Shown here: piece by piece, positions 18,979 to 29,988 of the stretch
Position numbering within the stretch: position 1 is the first letter of the stretch
Layout: each line of letters starts with the position of its first letter
Assembly (NCBI GenBank): GCA_018242295.1
Contig: JAFECE010000001.1
Coordinates: 124,001 to 188,000, forward strand
Length of the DNA stretch: 64,000 nucleotides
Reading direction: 5' to 3'
Source: Pseudomonadota bacterium
GTDB taxonomy: Bacteria > Pseudomonadota > Alphaproteobacteria > Rhizobiales > Hyphomicrobiaceae
Notes under the pieces: generated by a model
Seen by the model: the letters and a program-made list of their open reading frames with translations, nothing else
Told to the model about the DNA's origin: nothing
Database searches by the model: none
Made by a program: the position numbers and the translations under genes

Positions 18979-19977
18979 ATGACGGACACGCGTTACGACG
19001 TAATCGGGATCGGTAACGCGATCGTCGATATCATTGGGCGATGTGATGATGCCTTTCTCGCTACCGTCGGCGTCACGAAAGGCAGCATGCGCCTGGTCGA
19101 TGCCGGCGAAGTCAAAAAGATCTATTCCTCGATGGGACCCGCCATCGAGATTTCAGGCGGATCGGCAGCCAATACTATCGCAGGCGTCGCCTCGTTCGGC
19201 GGACGCGCGGCTTTCATCGGAACCGTCGCCGACGATGATTTCGGCAAAATCTTTTCCCACGACATTCGCTCCGTCGGCGTAGCGTTCAATGCGCCAGCCG
19301 TTGCCAACGGCGCACCGACATCGCGCTCGCTTATTCTCGTGACGCCTGACGGGGAACGCACGATGAATACGTTCCTCGGTATTTCGACGAGCTTCACCGA
19401 AGCGCAGCTCGACCTGGAAATGATCAGCGCGGCGTCCATTCTTTATCTCGAGGGATATTTGTTCGATGAGCCGCAAGCGAAAGCCGCTTTTCGGGCGGCG
19501 TTAAATGCTGCGAAAAAAGCCGAACGCAAAACCGCGCTCACGCTTTCGGACGGCTTTTGCGTCGATCGCCATCGCGGCGAATTCCTCGAACTCATTCGCT
19601 CCGGCATCGATATTCTTTTCGCCAATGAATCGGAGATCAAATCTCTCTATCAAACGGACTCGTTCGAGATTGCTGCGGAAAATGCGCGAAAAGACGCGAA
19701 ACTCGCAGTTCTCACCCGCAGCGGAAAAGGCTCCGAGATTCATTCCGGAGAGCAGTCTATTTCGATATCGCCATTTCCAGTCGAAAAGGTCGTCGATACG
19801 ACCGGCGCCGGCGATTTATATGCGGCTGGATTCCTTTTCGGATATGCGCGGGGATTCGATCTCGAAATCGCCGGGAAGCTCGCAAGCCTCGCAGCCTCCG
19901 AAATCATCAGCCACATTGGCGCCAGACCCTCAGTTTCGCTCGCCGAATTCGTGAAGCAACACGGCGTCATTTCGTAG
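18979..19977 (+). CDS. PfkB-family kinase, adenosine-kinase-like
   Basis: 332-residue ribokinase-fold kinase. Seen: YDVIGIGNAIVDIIGRCDD, the substrate-closing di-glycine region EISGGSAANTIAGVASFGG, GKIFSHDIRSVGV, and the C-terminal PfkB signature DTTGAGDLYAAGFLFG with the catalytic aspartate. The N-terminal AIVDI pattern and the GGSAANT motif match bacterial adenosine kinases more than fructokinases. Likely phosphorylates adenosine or a related sugar/nucleoside with ATP in the cytosol. 63 bp after holA; may be read from the same transcript. Confidence 0.85.
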   Translation: MTDTRYDVIGIGNAIVDIIGRCDDAFLATVGVTKGSMRLVDAGEVKKIYSSMGPAIEISGGSAANTIAGVASFGGRAAFIGTVADDDFGKIFSHDIRSVGVAFNAPAVANGAPTSRSLILVTPDGERTMNTFLGISTSFTEAQLDLEMISAASILYLEGYLFDEPQAKAAFRAALNAAKKAERKTALTLSDGFCVDRHRGEFLELIRSGIDILFANESEIKSLYQTDSFEIAAENARKDAKLAVLTRSGKGSEIHSGEQSISISPFPVEKVVDTTGAGDLYAAGFLFGYARGFDLEIAGKLASLAASEIISHIGARPSVSLAEFVKQHGVIS

Positions 19978-20170
19978 CTTCAAAGCTCTTACAACCGCCT
20001 ATTTCGAGAATTCCTGAAATACCAATTCTGACTGAATGTCGTTCAGAACGAGAATATTTAGGGGGTGAAACGAGTCCAATTTGCACTCGAATTTATTCTC
20101 CCTGGAATTGACGAATATATTCCCGCAATCTCGAAACCATCGAATCGCTTCGTTTCGAGGTTCGCTCAAA

Positions 20171-20464
20171 ATGCTTCACTCTCCCATTCGCCGCGGCCGT
20201 CCGAAAGGTACCGGCATCGATGATAGCGACCGTATTGCACGGCTGGACGAGTTGCTGAGGGTACATCCGGAATTGAGACCGACCACCGCTATACGGTTGA
20301 TGGGATATTCGAACCCATCGGCGATTCGCCGCCTGCGCGATAAATACAAAGTCTTTACGTTGAAGACGCGCATCGAGCTCGCAAAAGACCTTCGTGGGAC
20401 CACGCCGGCCGCGGCGGGGCTTACCTCCGAGGCAACGCCTCAGGCGATGCTGCACAGTCGCTGA
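20171..20464 (+). CDS. Small DNA-binding-like protein with AT-hook motif
   Basis: 97 residues from the ATG at 20171 (the frame stays open to a TTG at 20081). Near the N-terminus is RRGRPKGTG, an AT-hook-like GRP core, followed by IARLDELLRVHPELRPTTA and MGYSNPSAIRRLRDKY, which looks like a helix-turn-helix. It may be a small transcription factor or nucleoid protein. No strong ribosome site is visible (GAGG 13 bases upstream). Not a family I can name; it lies alone, convergent with coaA. Real gene likely but not certain. Confidence 0.55.
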   Translation: MLHSPIRRGRPKGTGIDDSDRIARLDELLRVHPELRPTTAIRLMGYSNPSAIRRLRDKYKVFTLKTRIELAKDLRGTTPAAAGLTSEATPQAMLHSR

Positions 20465-20583
20465 GCCCTTTGCGCAAAGACGGCCCATTCCGACAATTCG
20501 ATTTCTGAGCCTATCCTGTGATCACTCCACGGGCCGCTTCCCCAAGCGGTCCATTTTTTGCCTTTTCGCGCGCAAAATCGGGT

Positions 20584-21603
20584 TCAGAGCTTGCGCAGCG
20601 ATGCCACCTCGACGCGATGACTTTCGCCCTTCTGCAAAATCAGCTGAGCGCGGCGGCGCGTCGGCAGGATGTTTTCTTCGAGGTTCTTGAGGTTGATCTC
20701 GCGCCATAGCTTCAGCGCGATGCGGCGCACCTCGTCCGGGGCGAGTGTCGCGTATTTGTGAAAATAAGCGCCGGGGTCGCGAAACGCGGTGCTTCTGAGA
20801 CGCATGAAACGCGTCAAATACCATTTCTCGATAACGGTGGGATCGGCATCGATATAGATCGAGAAATCGATGAAATCCGAGACGAATGGAATGGTGCCGC
20901 CGTCTTTCGGCATGTCGGCCGGCTGGAGAATATTCAGGCCTTCGATAATGAGGATATCGGGCTGCTCCACAAACACTTCCTGACCGGCAAGAATATCGTA
21001 TTGGAAGTGCGAATAGACTGGAGCGGCGACGCGCGATACGCCGGATTTGACGTCGCCCAGAAAGCGCAAGAGCCGTTCCGTGTCGAAGCTGTCGGGAAAG
21101 CCCTTCCGCTCCATCAGGCCGCGGCGCTGCAGCTCGGCATTGGGATAGAGAAAGCCGTCGGTCGTCATCAGATCGACGCGCGGATGGTCGGGCCAACGCG
21201 CTAGAAGCGCCCGCAGCACACGCGCTGTCGTACTCTTGCCGACGGCAACGGACCCCGCGACGCCGATGATGAAGGGGACCTTTGTATCTTTGCGCCCGAG
21301 AAATTCCGAGCTGACCGAATGCAGTTTTTGCGCGGCGGCGACATAGAGATTGAGAAGGCGCGACAAGGGCAGATAGATTTGCTCGACCTCGTCGACCGAA
21401 AGCTCCTCGATGATACCGGAGAGCTGCTCGAGCTCATTCGGCTTCAACGTCATCGGCGTATCGGCACGAAGTCTCGCCCACTCCTCACGCGTAAAGACGC
21501 GGTAGGGGGAGAAGGGGACACCCTCCGGACGGCGCACCTCGCCATGCGCCTCCGCCGGCGGCTGCGTCTTTGCCTTCTTGCGAGCCGCGGTGCGCGTTTT
21601 CAC
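20584..21603 (-). CDS. coaA: Type I pantothenate kinase
   Basis: 339-residue enzyme phosphorylating pantothenate, the first and regulated step of CoA synthesis. Seen: P-loop [55 protein letters not shown] and the FIYID-like DFSIYIDAD stretch, all of the prokaryotic type I kinase. The start is a GTG at 21603 that overlaps the hisE stop as GTGA, implying translational coupling. A Lys/Ala-rich N-terminal ~20 residues precedes the domain. hisE-coaA adjacency is common in Hyphomicrobiales. Confidence 0.96.
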   Translation of the reverse strand: MKTRTAARKKAKTQPPAEAHGEVRRPEGVPFSPYRVFTREEWARLRADTPMTLKPNELEQLSGIIEELSVDEVEQIYLPLSRLLNLYVAAAQKLHSVSSEFLGRKDTKVPFIIGVAGSVAVGKSTTARVLRALLARWPDHPRVDLMTTDGFLYPNAELQRRGLMERKGFPDSFDTERLLRFLGDVKSGVSRVAAPVYSHFQYDILAGQEVFVEQPDILIIEGLNILQPADMPKDGGTIPFVSDFIDFSIYIDADPTVIEKWYLTRFMRLRSTAFRDPGAYFHKYATLAPDEVRRIALKLWREINLKNLEENILPTRRRAQLILQKGESHRVEVASLRKL

Positions 21604-21932
21604 GATTCGCCTCGGGTCCGGGAGGCCTTCTCTTCAAGTCCCGACGTGCCCATGCGCCCCTCGAGAACCTTCAGAACCTCCTCCAGAGTGACGTTGCGGG
21701 ATTCGAGCAGGACAAGAAGGTGATACAGCACGTCCGCCGCTTCTGCCTTGAGGGCGGCCGTATCGGTTCCCAACGCGGCGATAACAGCCTCCACCGCTTC
21801 TTCACCGAATTTCTTGGCGCAGCGCTCGGTGCCGGCGGTCAACAGCTGAGATGTATATGATTTTCCACTCGTGTCGGAACGCCGCGAGCGGACGAGCGCG
21901 GCAAGACGCTCCAACGTATTCACATCACTCAT
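21600..21932 (-). CDS. hisE: Phosphoribosyl-ATP diphosphatase
   Basis: 110-residue enzyme of histidine synthesis that hydrolyses phosphoribosyl-ATP to phosphoribosyl-AMP. Seen: [36 protein letters not shown] and [16 protein letters not shown], the metal-binding EExxE/ExxD pattern of the all-alpha MazG-like fold. Start ATG at 21932 ([10 protein letters not shown]); the longer frame to 22010 is not family-like. Its stop overlaps the coaA GTG. The remaining his genes are not in the window, so this pair seems detached from the usual hisBHAFE run. Confidence 0.93.
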   Translation of the reverse strand: MSDVNTLERLAALVRSRRSDTSGKSYTSQLLTAGTERCAKKFGEEAVEAVIAALGTDTAALKAEAADVLYHLLVLLESRNVTLEEVLKVLEGRMGTSGLEEKASRTRGES

Positions 21933-21990
21933 GTTCGTATCTCGTGCAATTAGGCCCGAGCGCACGAGCCCTATGGCACGCACAGCATCA

Positions 21991-22019
21991 AGCCGCCGCG
22001 AGAGCGTCAAGCGGCGGCT
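21991..22019 (-). terminator. GC-rich hairpin between parB and hisE
   Basis: Perfect nine-pair stem AGCCGCCGC / GCGGCGGCT with an 11-base loop, 28 bases past the parB stop. No T-run on the minus strand, so it is a candidate end of the par transcript or a stability element only. Confidence 0.4.
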
Positions 22020-22047
22020 CTAAAATTGCGATAGAAAGCTTAAAAAC

Positions 22048-22926
22048 TCAACCTCCGCCAAGGCGTTGGCGGATGTAGTCGAGCTGGTCGAAGTTGCCGT
22101 ACCGGATCGTGAGGGTGCCGGTTTCGCCCGAACCGCGCCGGACTTCGACCTTCAGGCCCAAAAGATCGGTCAGCTCTTTCTCGAAGGCCTTCGTGTCGGC
22201 ATCCTTGTCGCGCGCACGCCGGTTGCCGCCGGTCGGGCCCTCCTGGCCGAAGGTCTGCTGAACGAGAGCTTCGACGTCGCGGACGTTCAAGCTGTCGTCG
22301 ATAATCTTTTTCGCCAGCGATTCAGCGTCGGCGCGGCCGATCAGAGCGCGGGCGTGACCGGCCGTCAGCTGGCCCTGCTGGACGAGCGACTGGACGGGCG
22401 CGGGGAGCTTCAAAAGCCGGAGCGTATTGGCCACGTGGCTGCGGCTCTTGCCGATGATTTCGGAGAGCTGTTCCTGGCTATAATCGAAGCGCTCGACGAG
22501 CTCGCGATAGCCCGACGCTTCTTCGATGGCGTTCAAGTCCTGGCGCTGGACGTTCTCGATGATCGCGAGCTCGAGGACTTCGCGGTCGGTGAGTTCGCGG
22601 ATAATCACGGGGATGGTGTGCATCCCGGCCTTCTGCGCCGCGCGCCACCGGCGTTCGCCGGCGACGATCTCGTAGCCGCCCGACATTCCGTTCGGCCTGA
22701 CGACGATCGGCTGGACGAGACCCTTGGTGCGGATAGACTCCGCCAGCTCCGCGAGTTCATCGTCGCGGAAATCCTTGCGCGGATTGAGCGGGCTTGATTT
22801 GACCTCGGCGATCGAGACCATGCGCTGCTCGCCCTCGGGCGGAAGGCGATGTCCGAGAGGTGCCGGTTCTCCGATGAGAGAGGCAAGGCCACGGCCCAGG
22901 CGGCTCTTCGGCACCATCGAGTTCAT
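22048..22926 (-). CDS. parB: Chromosome-partitioning protein ParB
   Basis: 292-residue CTP-dependent DNA clamp that loads at parS and spreads over the origin region. Seen: an N-terminal LGRGLASLIGEP ParA-activating segment, the CTP-binding domain with NPRKDF, GLVQPIVVRP and YEIVAGERRWRAAQKAG, the helix-turn-helix with YSQEQLSEIIGKSRSHVANTLRLL that reads parS, TAGHARALIG, and the C-terminal dimerisation segment. Encoded 59 bp after parA. Its expected targets, TGTTTCACGTGAAACA-like sites, occur at six places between 25.2 and 31.1 kb of this window. Confidence 0.96.
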   Translation of the reverse strand: MNSMVPKSRLGRGLASLIGEPAPLGHRLPPEGEQRMVSIAEVKSSPLNPRKDFRDDELAELAESIRTKGLVQPIVVRPNGMSGGYEIVAGERRWRAAQKAGMHTIPVIIRELTDREVLELAIIENVQRQDLNAIEEASGYRELVERFDYSQEQLSEIIGKSRSHVANTLRLLKLPAPVQSLVQQGQLTAGHARALIGRADAESLAKKIIDDSLNVRDVEALVQQTFGQEGPTGGNRRARDKDADTKAFEKELTDLLGLKVEVRRGSGETGTLTIRYGNFDQLDYIRQRLGGG

Positions 22927-22985
22927 CTGCTTATCAGTCCCCTGCTTGTCGGTTTGTCGTTTTGATCGGGCGGAGTTCTAGCTGT

Positions 22986-23831
22986 TTAGGCGGCCTTGTA
23001 TCGCCGTTCGCGCTCCATGATTTCGGTCGCAAGCCGGATATAGGCTTGGCTGCCTGGGCAGTCGTAATCGTAGAGAAGAATGGGCTTGCCGTGCGACGGC
23101 GCCTCGGCGATGCGCGTGTTGCGCGGAATAACGGTGTCGTAGACCTTATTCCCGAAGAAGGCGCGAACGTTGTCGGCGACTTCCCGCGACAGAGACGTGC
23201 GCGCGTCATGCATCGTGAGCACGACGCCTTGAATTTCGAGACGCGGATTGAGCGTCGCACGGATCTGCTCGATGGAATCCTTCAACTGCGAAATACCTTC
23301 GAGCGCGAAGAACTCGCACTGAACCGGCACCAGAACCGCATGCGCCGCAGACATCGCGTTGAGCGTCAGCAGATTGAGAGACGGCGGGCAGTCGATCAGC
23401 ACATACGTAAATTGCTGGTCCGCATCGCGGGCGCGCAGATGTCCGATCATTGCCGTGATCGCGTCGCGGAGCTTGAACGCCTTGTTTTGATCAGCCGCAA
23501 GCGCCGCGTCGATGCCGACGAGATCGCTGTTCGCCGGCACGATGAAGAGATTCGGAACCGCCGTTTTGAGGACGGTTTCAAGGATTGCAGCGTTTCCCGT
23601 CAAAACGTCGAACGTCGTCTTGAAGCGCTGCTCGATGTCGACGCCGAGTCCGGTCGAAGCGTTGCCCTGCGAATCGAGGTCGAGAATGAGAACCCGTTCA
23701 CCGACGGCCGCCAGCGCGGTGCCGAGATTGATCGCGGTCGTCGTCTTGCCGACGCCGCCTTTCTGATTGGAGACAGCAACGACACGCGGTCCCGCGTTCG
23801 CACCGCCCGTGCCTGAAACGTAGCCGGCCAC
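22986..23831 (-). CDS. parA: Chromosome-partitioning ATPase ParA
   Basis: 281-residue Walker-type ATPase that forms the DNA-bound gradient pulling ParB-parS complexes. Seen: deviant Walker A VSNQKGGVGKTTTAINLG (signature lysine at 24, catalytic at 30), DLDSQGNASTGLG, the Walker B YVLIDCPPSL and VVLTMHDARTSLS. It starts with GTG at 23831 behind GGAGGG, only 4 bases after the rsmG stop, so it is translated with rsmG and mnmG. The rsmG-parA-parB order is the usual one near bacterial origins. Confidence 0.97.
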   Translation of the reverse strand: MAGYVSGTGGANAGPRVVAVSNQKGGVGKTTTAINLGTALAAVGERVLILDLDSQGNASTGLGVDIEQRFKTTFDVLTGNAAILETVLKTAVPNLFIVPANSDLVGIDAALAADQNKAFKLRDAITAMIGHLRARDADQQFTYVLIDCPPSLNLLTLNAMSAAHAVLVPVQCEFFALEGISQLKDSIEQIRATLNPRLEIQGVVLTMHDARTSLSREVADNVRAFFGNKVYDTVIPRNTRIAEAPSHGKPILLYDYDCPGSQAYIRLATEIMERERRYKAA

Positions 23832-23835
23832 GGGT

Positions 23836-24492
23836 TTATCCCTCCGTCCTTGGGTTCAACGCTTTGAGCAACACAACGCGGCCGGCCTCTTCCGTAACGC
23901 TTGGAATCAGCTCAAAGGCAAACTGCCAATCGCGAGCTGCGTTCTCGAGTTCGGCCGAAACGTCACGACCCTTCAAGAACATGCCAAGCGTAGAAGACGC
24001 AAAATAAGGTGCCGCGATCTCGACCAGTCGCGAGAGTGGTGCAAGAGCGCGCGCAGTAACGCAGTCGGCCTTGCCTACCTTAGCCTGAGTCTCGGGATTT
24101 TCGATCCTCATGCCCAGAATGTCCACAGCAACGCGGGTTTCGCGGGCGACTTCGCGCATGAATGCGGCCTTTCGGCTGTCGCTCTCGACCAGTATGTGGC
24201 GCGTGCCGCCGGTTTCGGAAGCCATGATCGCCAGGACGAGACCGGGGAAGCCGGCACCGGAGCCAAGATCGAGCCAGGTTGGGGCGTTTTCCGGGCGGTA
24301 GCGCCAGAGCTGGGCGCTATCGGCAAAGTGGCGGTGCCAGATTTCGTCGAGGGTGCTCGGAGCGACGAGGTTGATGGTTTTCTGCCAGCGCTTCAGGAGC
24401 GCGGCGTATGTCTCCAGCTTTTCGCGAACTTCATTGGAAACGTCGAACCGGCGCTGAAACTCTTCCGGCGTGTCGATGCCTGACAACGCCAT
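23836..24492 (-). CDS. rsmG: 16S rRNA m7G527 methyltransferase
   Basis: 218-residue SAM-dependent enzyme methylating N7 of G527 in 16S rRNA. Seen: LLKRWQKTINLVAPSTLDEIWHRH split across the N-terminal helices, motif I as WLDLGSGAGFPGLVLA, LVESDSRKAAFM, and DCVTARALAPL, characteristic of RsmG (GidB). Its ATG overlaps the mnmG stop by one base (TAATG), and parA follows after 4 bases. Confidence 0.95.
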   Translation of the reverse strand: MALSGIDTPEEFQRRFDVSNEVREKLETYAALLKRWQKTINLVAPSTLDEIWHRHFADSAQLWRYRPENAPTWLDLGSGAGFPGLVLAIMASETGGTRHILVESDSRKAAFMREVARETRVAVDILGMRIENPETQAKVGKADCVTARALAPLSRLVEIAAPYFASSTLGMFLKGRDVSAELENAARDWQFAFELIPSVTEEAGRVVLLKALNPRTEG

Positions 24493-26447
24493 TAGGCGCT
24501 CTTGCGGTCGCGCTTGCCGCTCTTGGCCGCCTTGAGGCGGGCCAGCAGGGTCAGAAGCGCGGCGGGCGTCATGCCTTCGATGCGGCCGGCCTGAGCAATC
24601 GTCGAGGGGCGGTGGCGCGCCAGTTTCTGCCGGATCTCGGCCGAAAGGCTCGGAATGGCGGCGTAATCGAAGTCATTGGGGATGCGGACGGCCTCGTCCC
24701 GCTTCAGCTGATCGACATCTTCGTCCTGACGGCGGAGATAGGCGGCGTAGCGGGCGTCGACCTCCAGCTGGTCGGCGATCCGCGGCGCGATGTTGCCGAT
24801 TTCGGGCCAGACGGATTTCAGGCGGTCGAGCGAGATTTCGGGAAAAGCCAGCAGATCGAAGGCCGTACGGCGTCGGCCGTCACGATTGACGGTTAGGCCG
24901 TGGCGGGCTGCCTCGGTCGGCGTCAGCGAGAGCTGGTTCAGGAGATCCAGGCCCTCGGCGAGGGCTTTGGCCTTGGTCTCGAACTTCCGGCGGCGCGCGG
25001 GGCCGACGCAGCCGAGGGTGATGCCCTCGGGCGTCAGACGCTGGTCGGCGTTGTCGGCGCGGAGCTTCAGCCGGAATTCCGCCCGCGACGTGAACATCCG
25101 GTAGGGCTCCGAGACCCCCCGAGTAATGAGGTCATCGACCATCACGCCCAGATAGCCCGCCGTCCGCGAAATAGCGTACGTTTCACGTGAATCCTCGAAA
25201 ACTGCGGCTCCTGTTTCACGTGAATCCGTTTCACGTGAATCACTGGAGGTTGAATCGAGCGTCGTTTTGCTGGCGGTCAGAGCGGCGTTGATGCCAGCGA
25301 GAAGGCCTTGGGCACCGGCTTCCTCGTAGCCGGTGGTGCCGTTGATCTGGCCAGCCAGGAAGAGGCCGGGCAGGCGCTTGACTTCCAGGCCCGGGGTCAG
25401 TTCGCGCGGATCGACGTAGTCGTATTCGATGGCGTAGCCAGGCCGCTTGATCACGACATTGGCCAGCCCCGGCATGGTTTTCAGGAAGGCTTCCTGGACT
25501 TCGATCGGCAGGGATGTCGAGACGCCGTTCGGATAGATCGTGTCGTCGTCCAAGCCTTCAGGTTCGAGGAAAATCTGATGCGCCGCGCGGTCAGCGAATC
25601 GCACGACCTTGTCCTCGATCGACGGGCAATAGCGCGGGCCGACGCTTTCGATTTGGCCGGAATACATAGGAGAACGCGCAAGATTGGCGCGGATGATCTC
25701 GTGCGTCGCTTCGTTTGTGTAGGTGATCCCGCAGGCGATTTGCGGGGTCGTGACGGCTTCGGTCAGAAACGAGAATGGCACCGGATCGTCGTCGGCCTTC
25801 TGCATTTCGAGGCCCGACCAATCGATCGATTTGCCGTCGAGGCGCGCTGGCGTGCCCGTCTTCAGGCGGCCGAGTTTCAGACCGAGGCCGTAAAGGCGCT
25901 CGGACAGCCGGAGGGCGGGCGCTTCCCCGGCCCGGCCGGCAGGAATCTTCTGCTCGCCCATATGGATCAGGCCATTCAGGAACGTGCCGGTCGTCAGTAC
26001 GACGGCGCCGGCGCGCAGCTCGCGGCCATTGGCGGTGATGGCGCCCTGGACCCGGCCACCGATGACAATCAGGTCTTCGACCCCGCCTTCGATGACGTCG
26101 AGGTTTGGAATCGAAGCGATTTCGGCCTGCATTGCCTGGCGGTAGAGCTTGCGGTCGGCCTGGGTGCGGGGGCCGTGGACGGCGGGGCCTTTCGAGCGGT
26201 TCAGAAGCCGGAATTGGATGCCTGCTACGTCCGCGACGCGGCCCATTAGACCGTCCAGGGCATCGATTTCGCGGACCAGATGACCCTTTCCGAGGCCGCC
26301 AATGGCCGGATTGCACGACATTTCGCCGATCGTCGCGAAGGCATGGGTGACAAGTGCCGTCCGCGCACCCATGCGCGCCGCAGCCGCGGCTGCTTCGGTT
26401 CCGGCGTGGCCGCCGCCCACAACGATGACGTCATACGTACTGTTCAT
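24492..26447 (-). CDS. mnmG: tRNA uridine-34 5-carboxymethylaminomethyl enzyme MnmG, with coding parS insert
   Basis: 651-residue FAD-dependent partner of MnmE that modifies U34 of certain tRNAs. Seen: FAD motif [34 protein letters not shown] (split over residues ~43-65), [40 protein letters not shown]-type [11 protein letters not shown], and a complete C-terminal helical domain. It is longer than E. coli MnmG. The extra length falls at residues ~393-424, between [10 protein letters not shown] and [13 protein letters not shown], where DSRET occurs at 403-407, 408-412 and 419-423. Each DSRET is a parS-like DNA site read in frame. The insert is expected to be a surface loop; catalytic residues are untouched. 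Confidence 0.96.
   Translation of the reverse strand: MNSTYDVIVVGGGHAGTEAAAAAARMGARTALVTHAFATIGEMSCNPAIGGLGKGHLVREIDALDGLMGRVADVAGIQFRLLNRSKGPAVHGPRTQADRKLYRQAMQAEIASIPNLDVIEGGVEDLIVIGGRVQGAITANGRELRAGAVVLTTGTFLNGLIHMGEQKIPAGRAGEAPALRLSERLYGLGLKLGRLKTGTPARLDGKSIDWSGLEMQKADDDPVPFSFLTEAVTTPQIACGITYTNEATHEIIRANLARSPMYSGQIESVGPRYCPSIEDKVVRFADRAAHQIFLEPEGLDDDTIYPNGVSTSLPIEVQEAFLKTMPGLANVVIKRPGYAIEYDYVDPRELTPGLEVKRLPGLFLAGQINGTTGYEEAGAQGLLAGINAALTASKTTLDSTSSDSRETDSRETGAAVFEDSRETYAISRTAGYLGVMVDDLITRGVSEPYRMFTSRAEFRLKLRADNADQRLTPEGITLGCVGPARRRKFETKAKALAEGLDLLNQLSLTPTEAARHGLTVNRDGRRRTAFDLLAFPEISLDRLKSVWPEIGNIAPRIADQLEVDARYAAYLRRQDEDVDQLKRDEAVRIPNDFDYAAIPSLSAEIRQKLARHRPSTIAQAGRIEGMTPAALLTLLARLKAAKSGKRDRKSA
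25179..25194. other. parS-like site A (inside mnmG)
   Basis: CGTTTCACGTGAATCC matches the general parS sequence TGTTTCACGTGAAACA at 13 of 16 bases with an intact TTTCACGTGAA core. Encodes D419-T423 of MnmG on the minus strand. Confidence 0.75.
25212..25227. other. parS-like site B (inside mnmG)
   Basis: TGTTTCACGTGAATCC, 14 of 16 matches to parS; encodes D408-T412 of MnmG. Its centre is 33 bp from site A. Confidence 0.8.
25227..25242. other. parS-like site C (inside mnmG)
   Basis: CGTTTCACGTGAATCA, 14 of 16 matches to parS; encodes D403-T407. It shares base 25227 with site B, so the two centres are 15 bp apart. Confidence 0.8.
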
Positions 26448-26545
26448 GGCCAGGACCTAGCGCATCCGGGGGACGCGCAAAAGGCGGTATGTCGCCGGAC
26501 GTTGCCCACAGGAGTCTAAAAATGGGGGCTTGCGAATCCGGGAAT

Positions 26546-26561
26546 CATTTCACGTGAAACC
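26546..26561. other. parS-like site D (mnmE-mnmG gap)
   Basis: CATTTCACGTGAAACC, 13 of 16 matches with a full 12-bp palindromic core TTTCACGTGAAA, in the 122-bp gap between the mnmE stop and the mnmG start. Confidence 0.8.
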
Positions 26562-26569
26562 TTTTGGAC

Positions 26570-27883
26570 TCACTTGCCGATGCAGAATCGACTGAAAATT
26601 TGGTCAAGGACGTCCTCGACATCGATCCGGCCGGTGATCCGGCCCAGCGCATGAGCGGCGCGGCGCACGTCCTCTGCGCGAAGTTCGATCGGGTCCGGGG
26701 GGCCGTTAAGGAAGGCGCCGGTATCGTTAAGGGCATTTTCCAGGGCTTCCCGATGGCGGGCTCGGGTCAGCGCCGGTTCGGTCGCCAAGCCGACGGCTTC
26801 GCTGGCGCGCTTGGCGATCTCCGCGATGAGCTGATCGATGCCGGCGCCGGTCTTGGCAGAGACTGCGAGCCCGTCGAAGTGGGAATCAAGTGCAAGATCC
26901 TGTTTGGAACGGATTGCAAGACTTGTTTCACGTGAAAAATTAAGTGGCGGAATCGATTCAGGATTTTCGGCTAACCACAGCACCAGGTCGGCGTCGCGGG
27001 CGGCAGCGAGGCTGCGCCGGATGCCTTCGCGTTCGACGTCGCTCGATGCTTCGCGAATGCCTGCTGTGTCGGAGACGATGACGGCGAGTCCGGCAAGGTC
27101 AAGGCGAACCTCGATGACGTCGCGTGTGGTTCCGGCTTCGGCAGAAACGATTGCTGCGTCACGGCGGGCGAGAGCATTCAGCAGGCTGGACTTCCCGGCA
27201 TTCGGAGGCCCTAGAAGCGCGACCCGGAATCCTTCACGAAGAATTTCGCCGCGATGGCCGTCATCCAGATGCGAGGCGATTTCCTTTTGCAATATTTCCA
27301 CGCGCTTTCGCGCTTCGTTGAAGGCCGACACCGATACGTCGCCTTCGTCGGAAAAGTCGATTGCGGCTTCGACCAGCGCGGCGATCTCGATCAGACGGGT
27401 TCGCCAGCCGTCATAGAGCTTCGAGAGAGAGCCGGCCGTCTGGGCGAGAGCCTGGCGGCGCTGGGCTTCGGTTTCGGCTTCGATGAGGTCGGCGAGGCCC
27501 TCTATTTCGGCCAGGTCGAGCTTGCCGTTCTCGAATGCACGACGGGCGAATTCGCCGGGCTGCGCTAAGCGGCATCCAGCGATCTCTCCCAGCGCCGAGA
27601 GCAAGGCGGCGATGACGGCGCGGCTGCCGTGAACCTGGAACTCGACGATATCTTCGCCTGTTTCGGTTTTTGGCGCCGCGAACCAGATAACTACGGCCCT
27701 GTCGAGCACGTCGCCGGTCCTTGGATGCTTAATGGTGCGGAAGGCTGCGAAGCGTGGTTCCGGCAGTGGTCCCGTCATCATTTCGAGCGTCGCCCGGGCG
27801 GCGGGACCCGAAACGCGAATAACCGCGACACCCGCACGTCCCGGAGCGCTCGAAAGCGCGAAGATCGTTGAAGCCTCTTTCAT
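26570..27883 (-). CDS. mnmE: tRNA modification GTPase MnmE
   Basis: 437-residue GTPase working with MnmG on U34 of tRNA. Seen: the N-terminal formyl-THF-binding domain starting [40 protein letters not shown]1 loop [12 protein letters not shown] (225-235), GTTRDVIE (G2), DTAG at 272-275 (G3), and the C-terminal FCIGK with the essential cysteine. The G4 motif, normally NKxD, reads Ser326-Lys-Gln-Asp, a mild oddity. Just before it, FSRET (316-320) is encoded by a near-perfect parS site. Followed by mnmG after 122 bp. Confidence 0.96.
   Translation of the reverse strand: MKEASTIFALSSAPGRAGVAVIRVSGPAARATLEMMTGPLPEPRFAAFRTIKHPRTGDVLDRAVVIWFAAPKTETGEDIVEFQVHGSRAVIAALLSALGEIAGCRLAQPGEFARRAFENGKLDLAEIEGLADLIEAETEAQRRQALAQTAGSLSKLYDGWRTRLIEIAALVEAAIDFSDEGDVSVSAFNEARKRVEILQKEIASHLDDGHRGEILREGFRVALLGPPNAGKSSLLNALARRDAAIVSAEAGTTRDVIEVRLDLAGLAVIVSDTAGIREASSDVEREGIRRSLAAARDADLVLWLAENPESIPPLNFSRETSLAIRSKQDLALDSHFDGLAVSAKTGAGIDQLIAEIAKRASEAVGLATEPALTRARHREALENALNDTGAFLNGPPDPIELRAEDVRRAAHALGRITGRIDVEDVLDQIFSRFCIGK
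26924..26939. other. parS-like site E (inside mnmE)
   Basis: TGTTTCACGTGAAAAA matches TGTTTCACGTGAAACA at 15 of 16 bases, the best match in the window. It encodes F316-T320 of MnmE. Confidence 0.85.
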
Positions 27884-27957
27884 CCGCTTCGCGTACTCGT
27901 AGACGGCGACGACCGCAACTCGATCACGACATCCCTCCTAACACCGACAGGTGCGAA

Positions 27958-29987
<2,030 letters not shown>

Positions 29988-29988
<1 letters not shown>

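Noticed and set aside
25308-26249. 313-codon open frame on the plus strand
   Set aside because: Antisense to mnmG, no recognisable domain.
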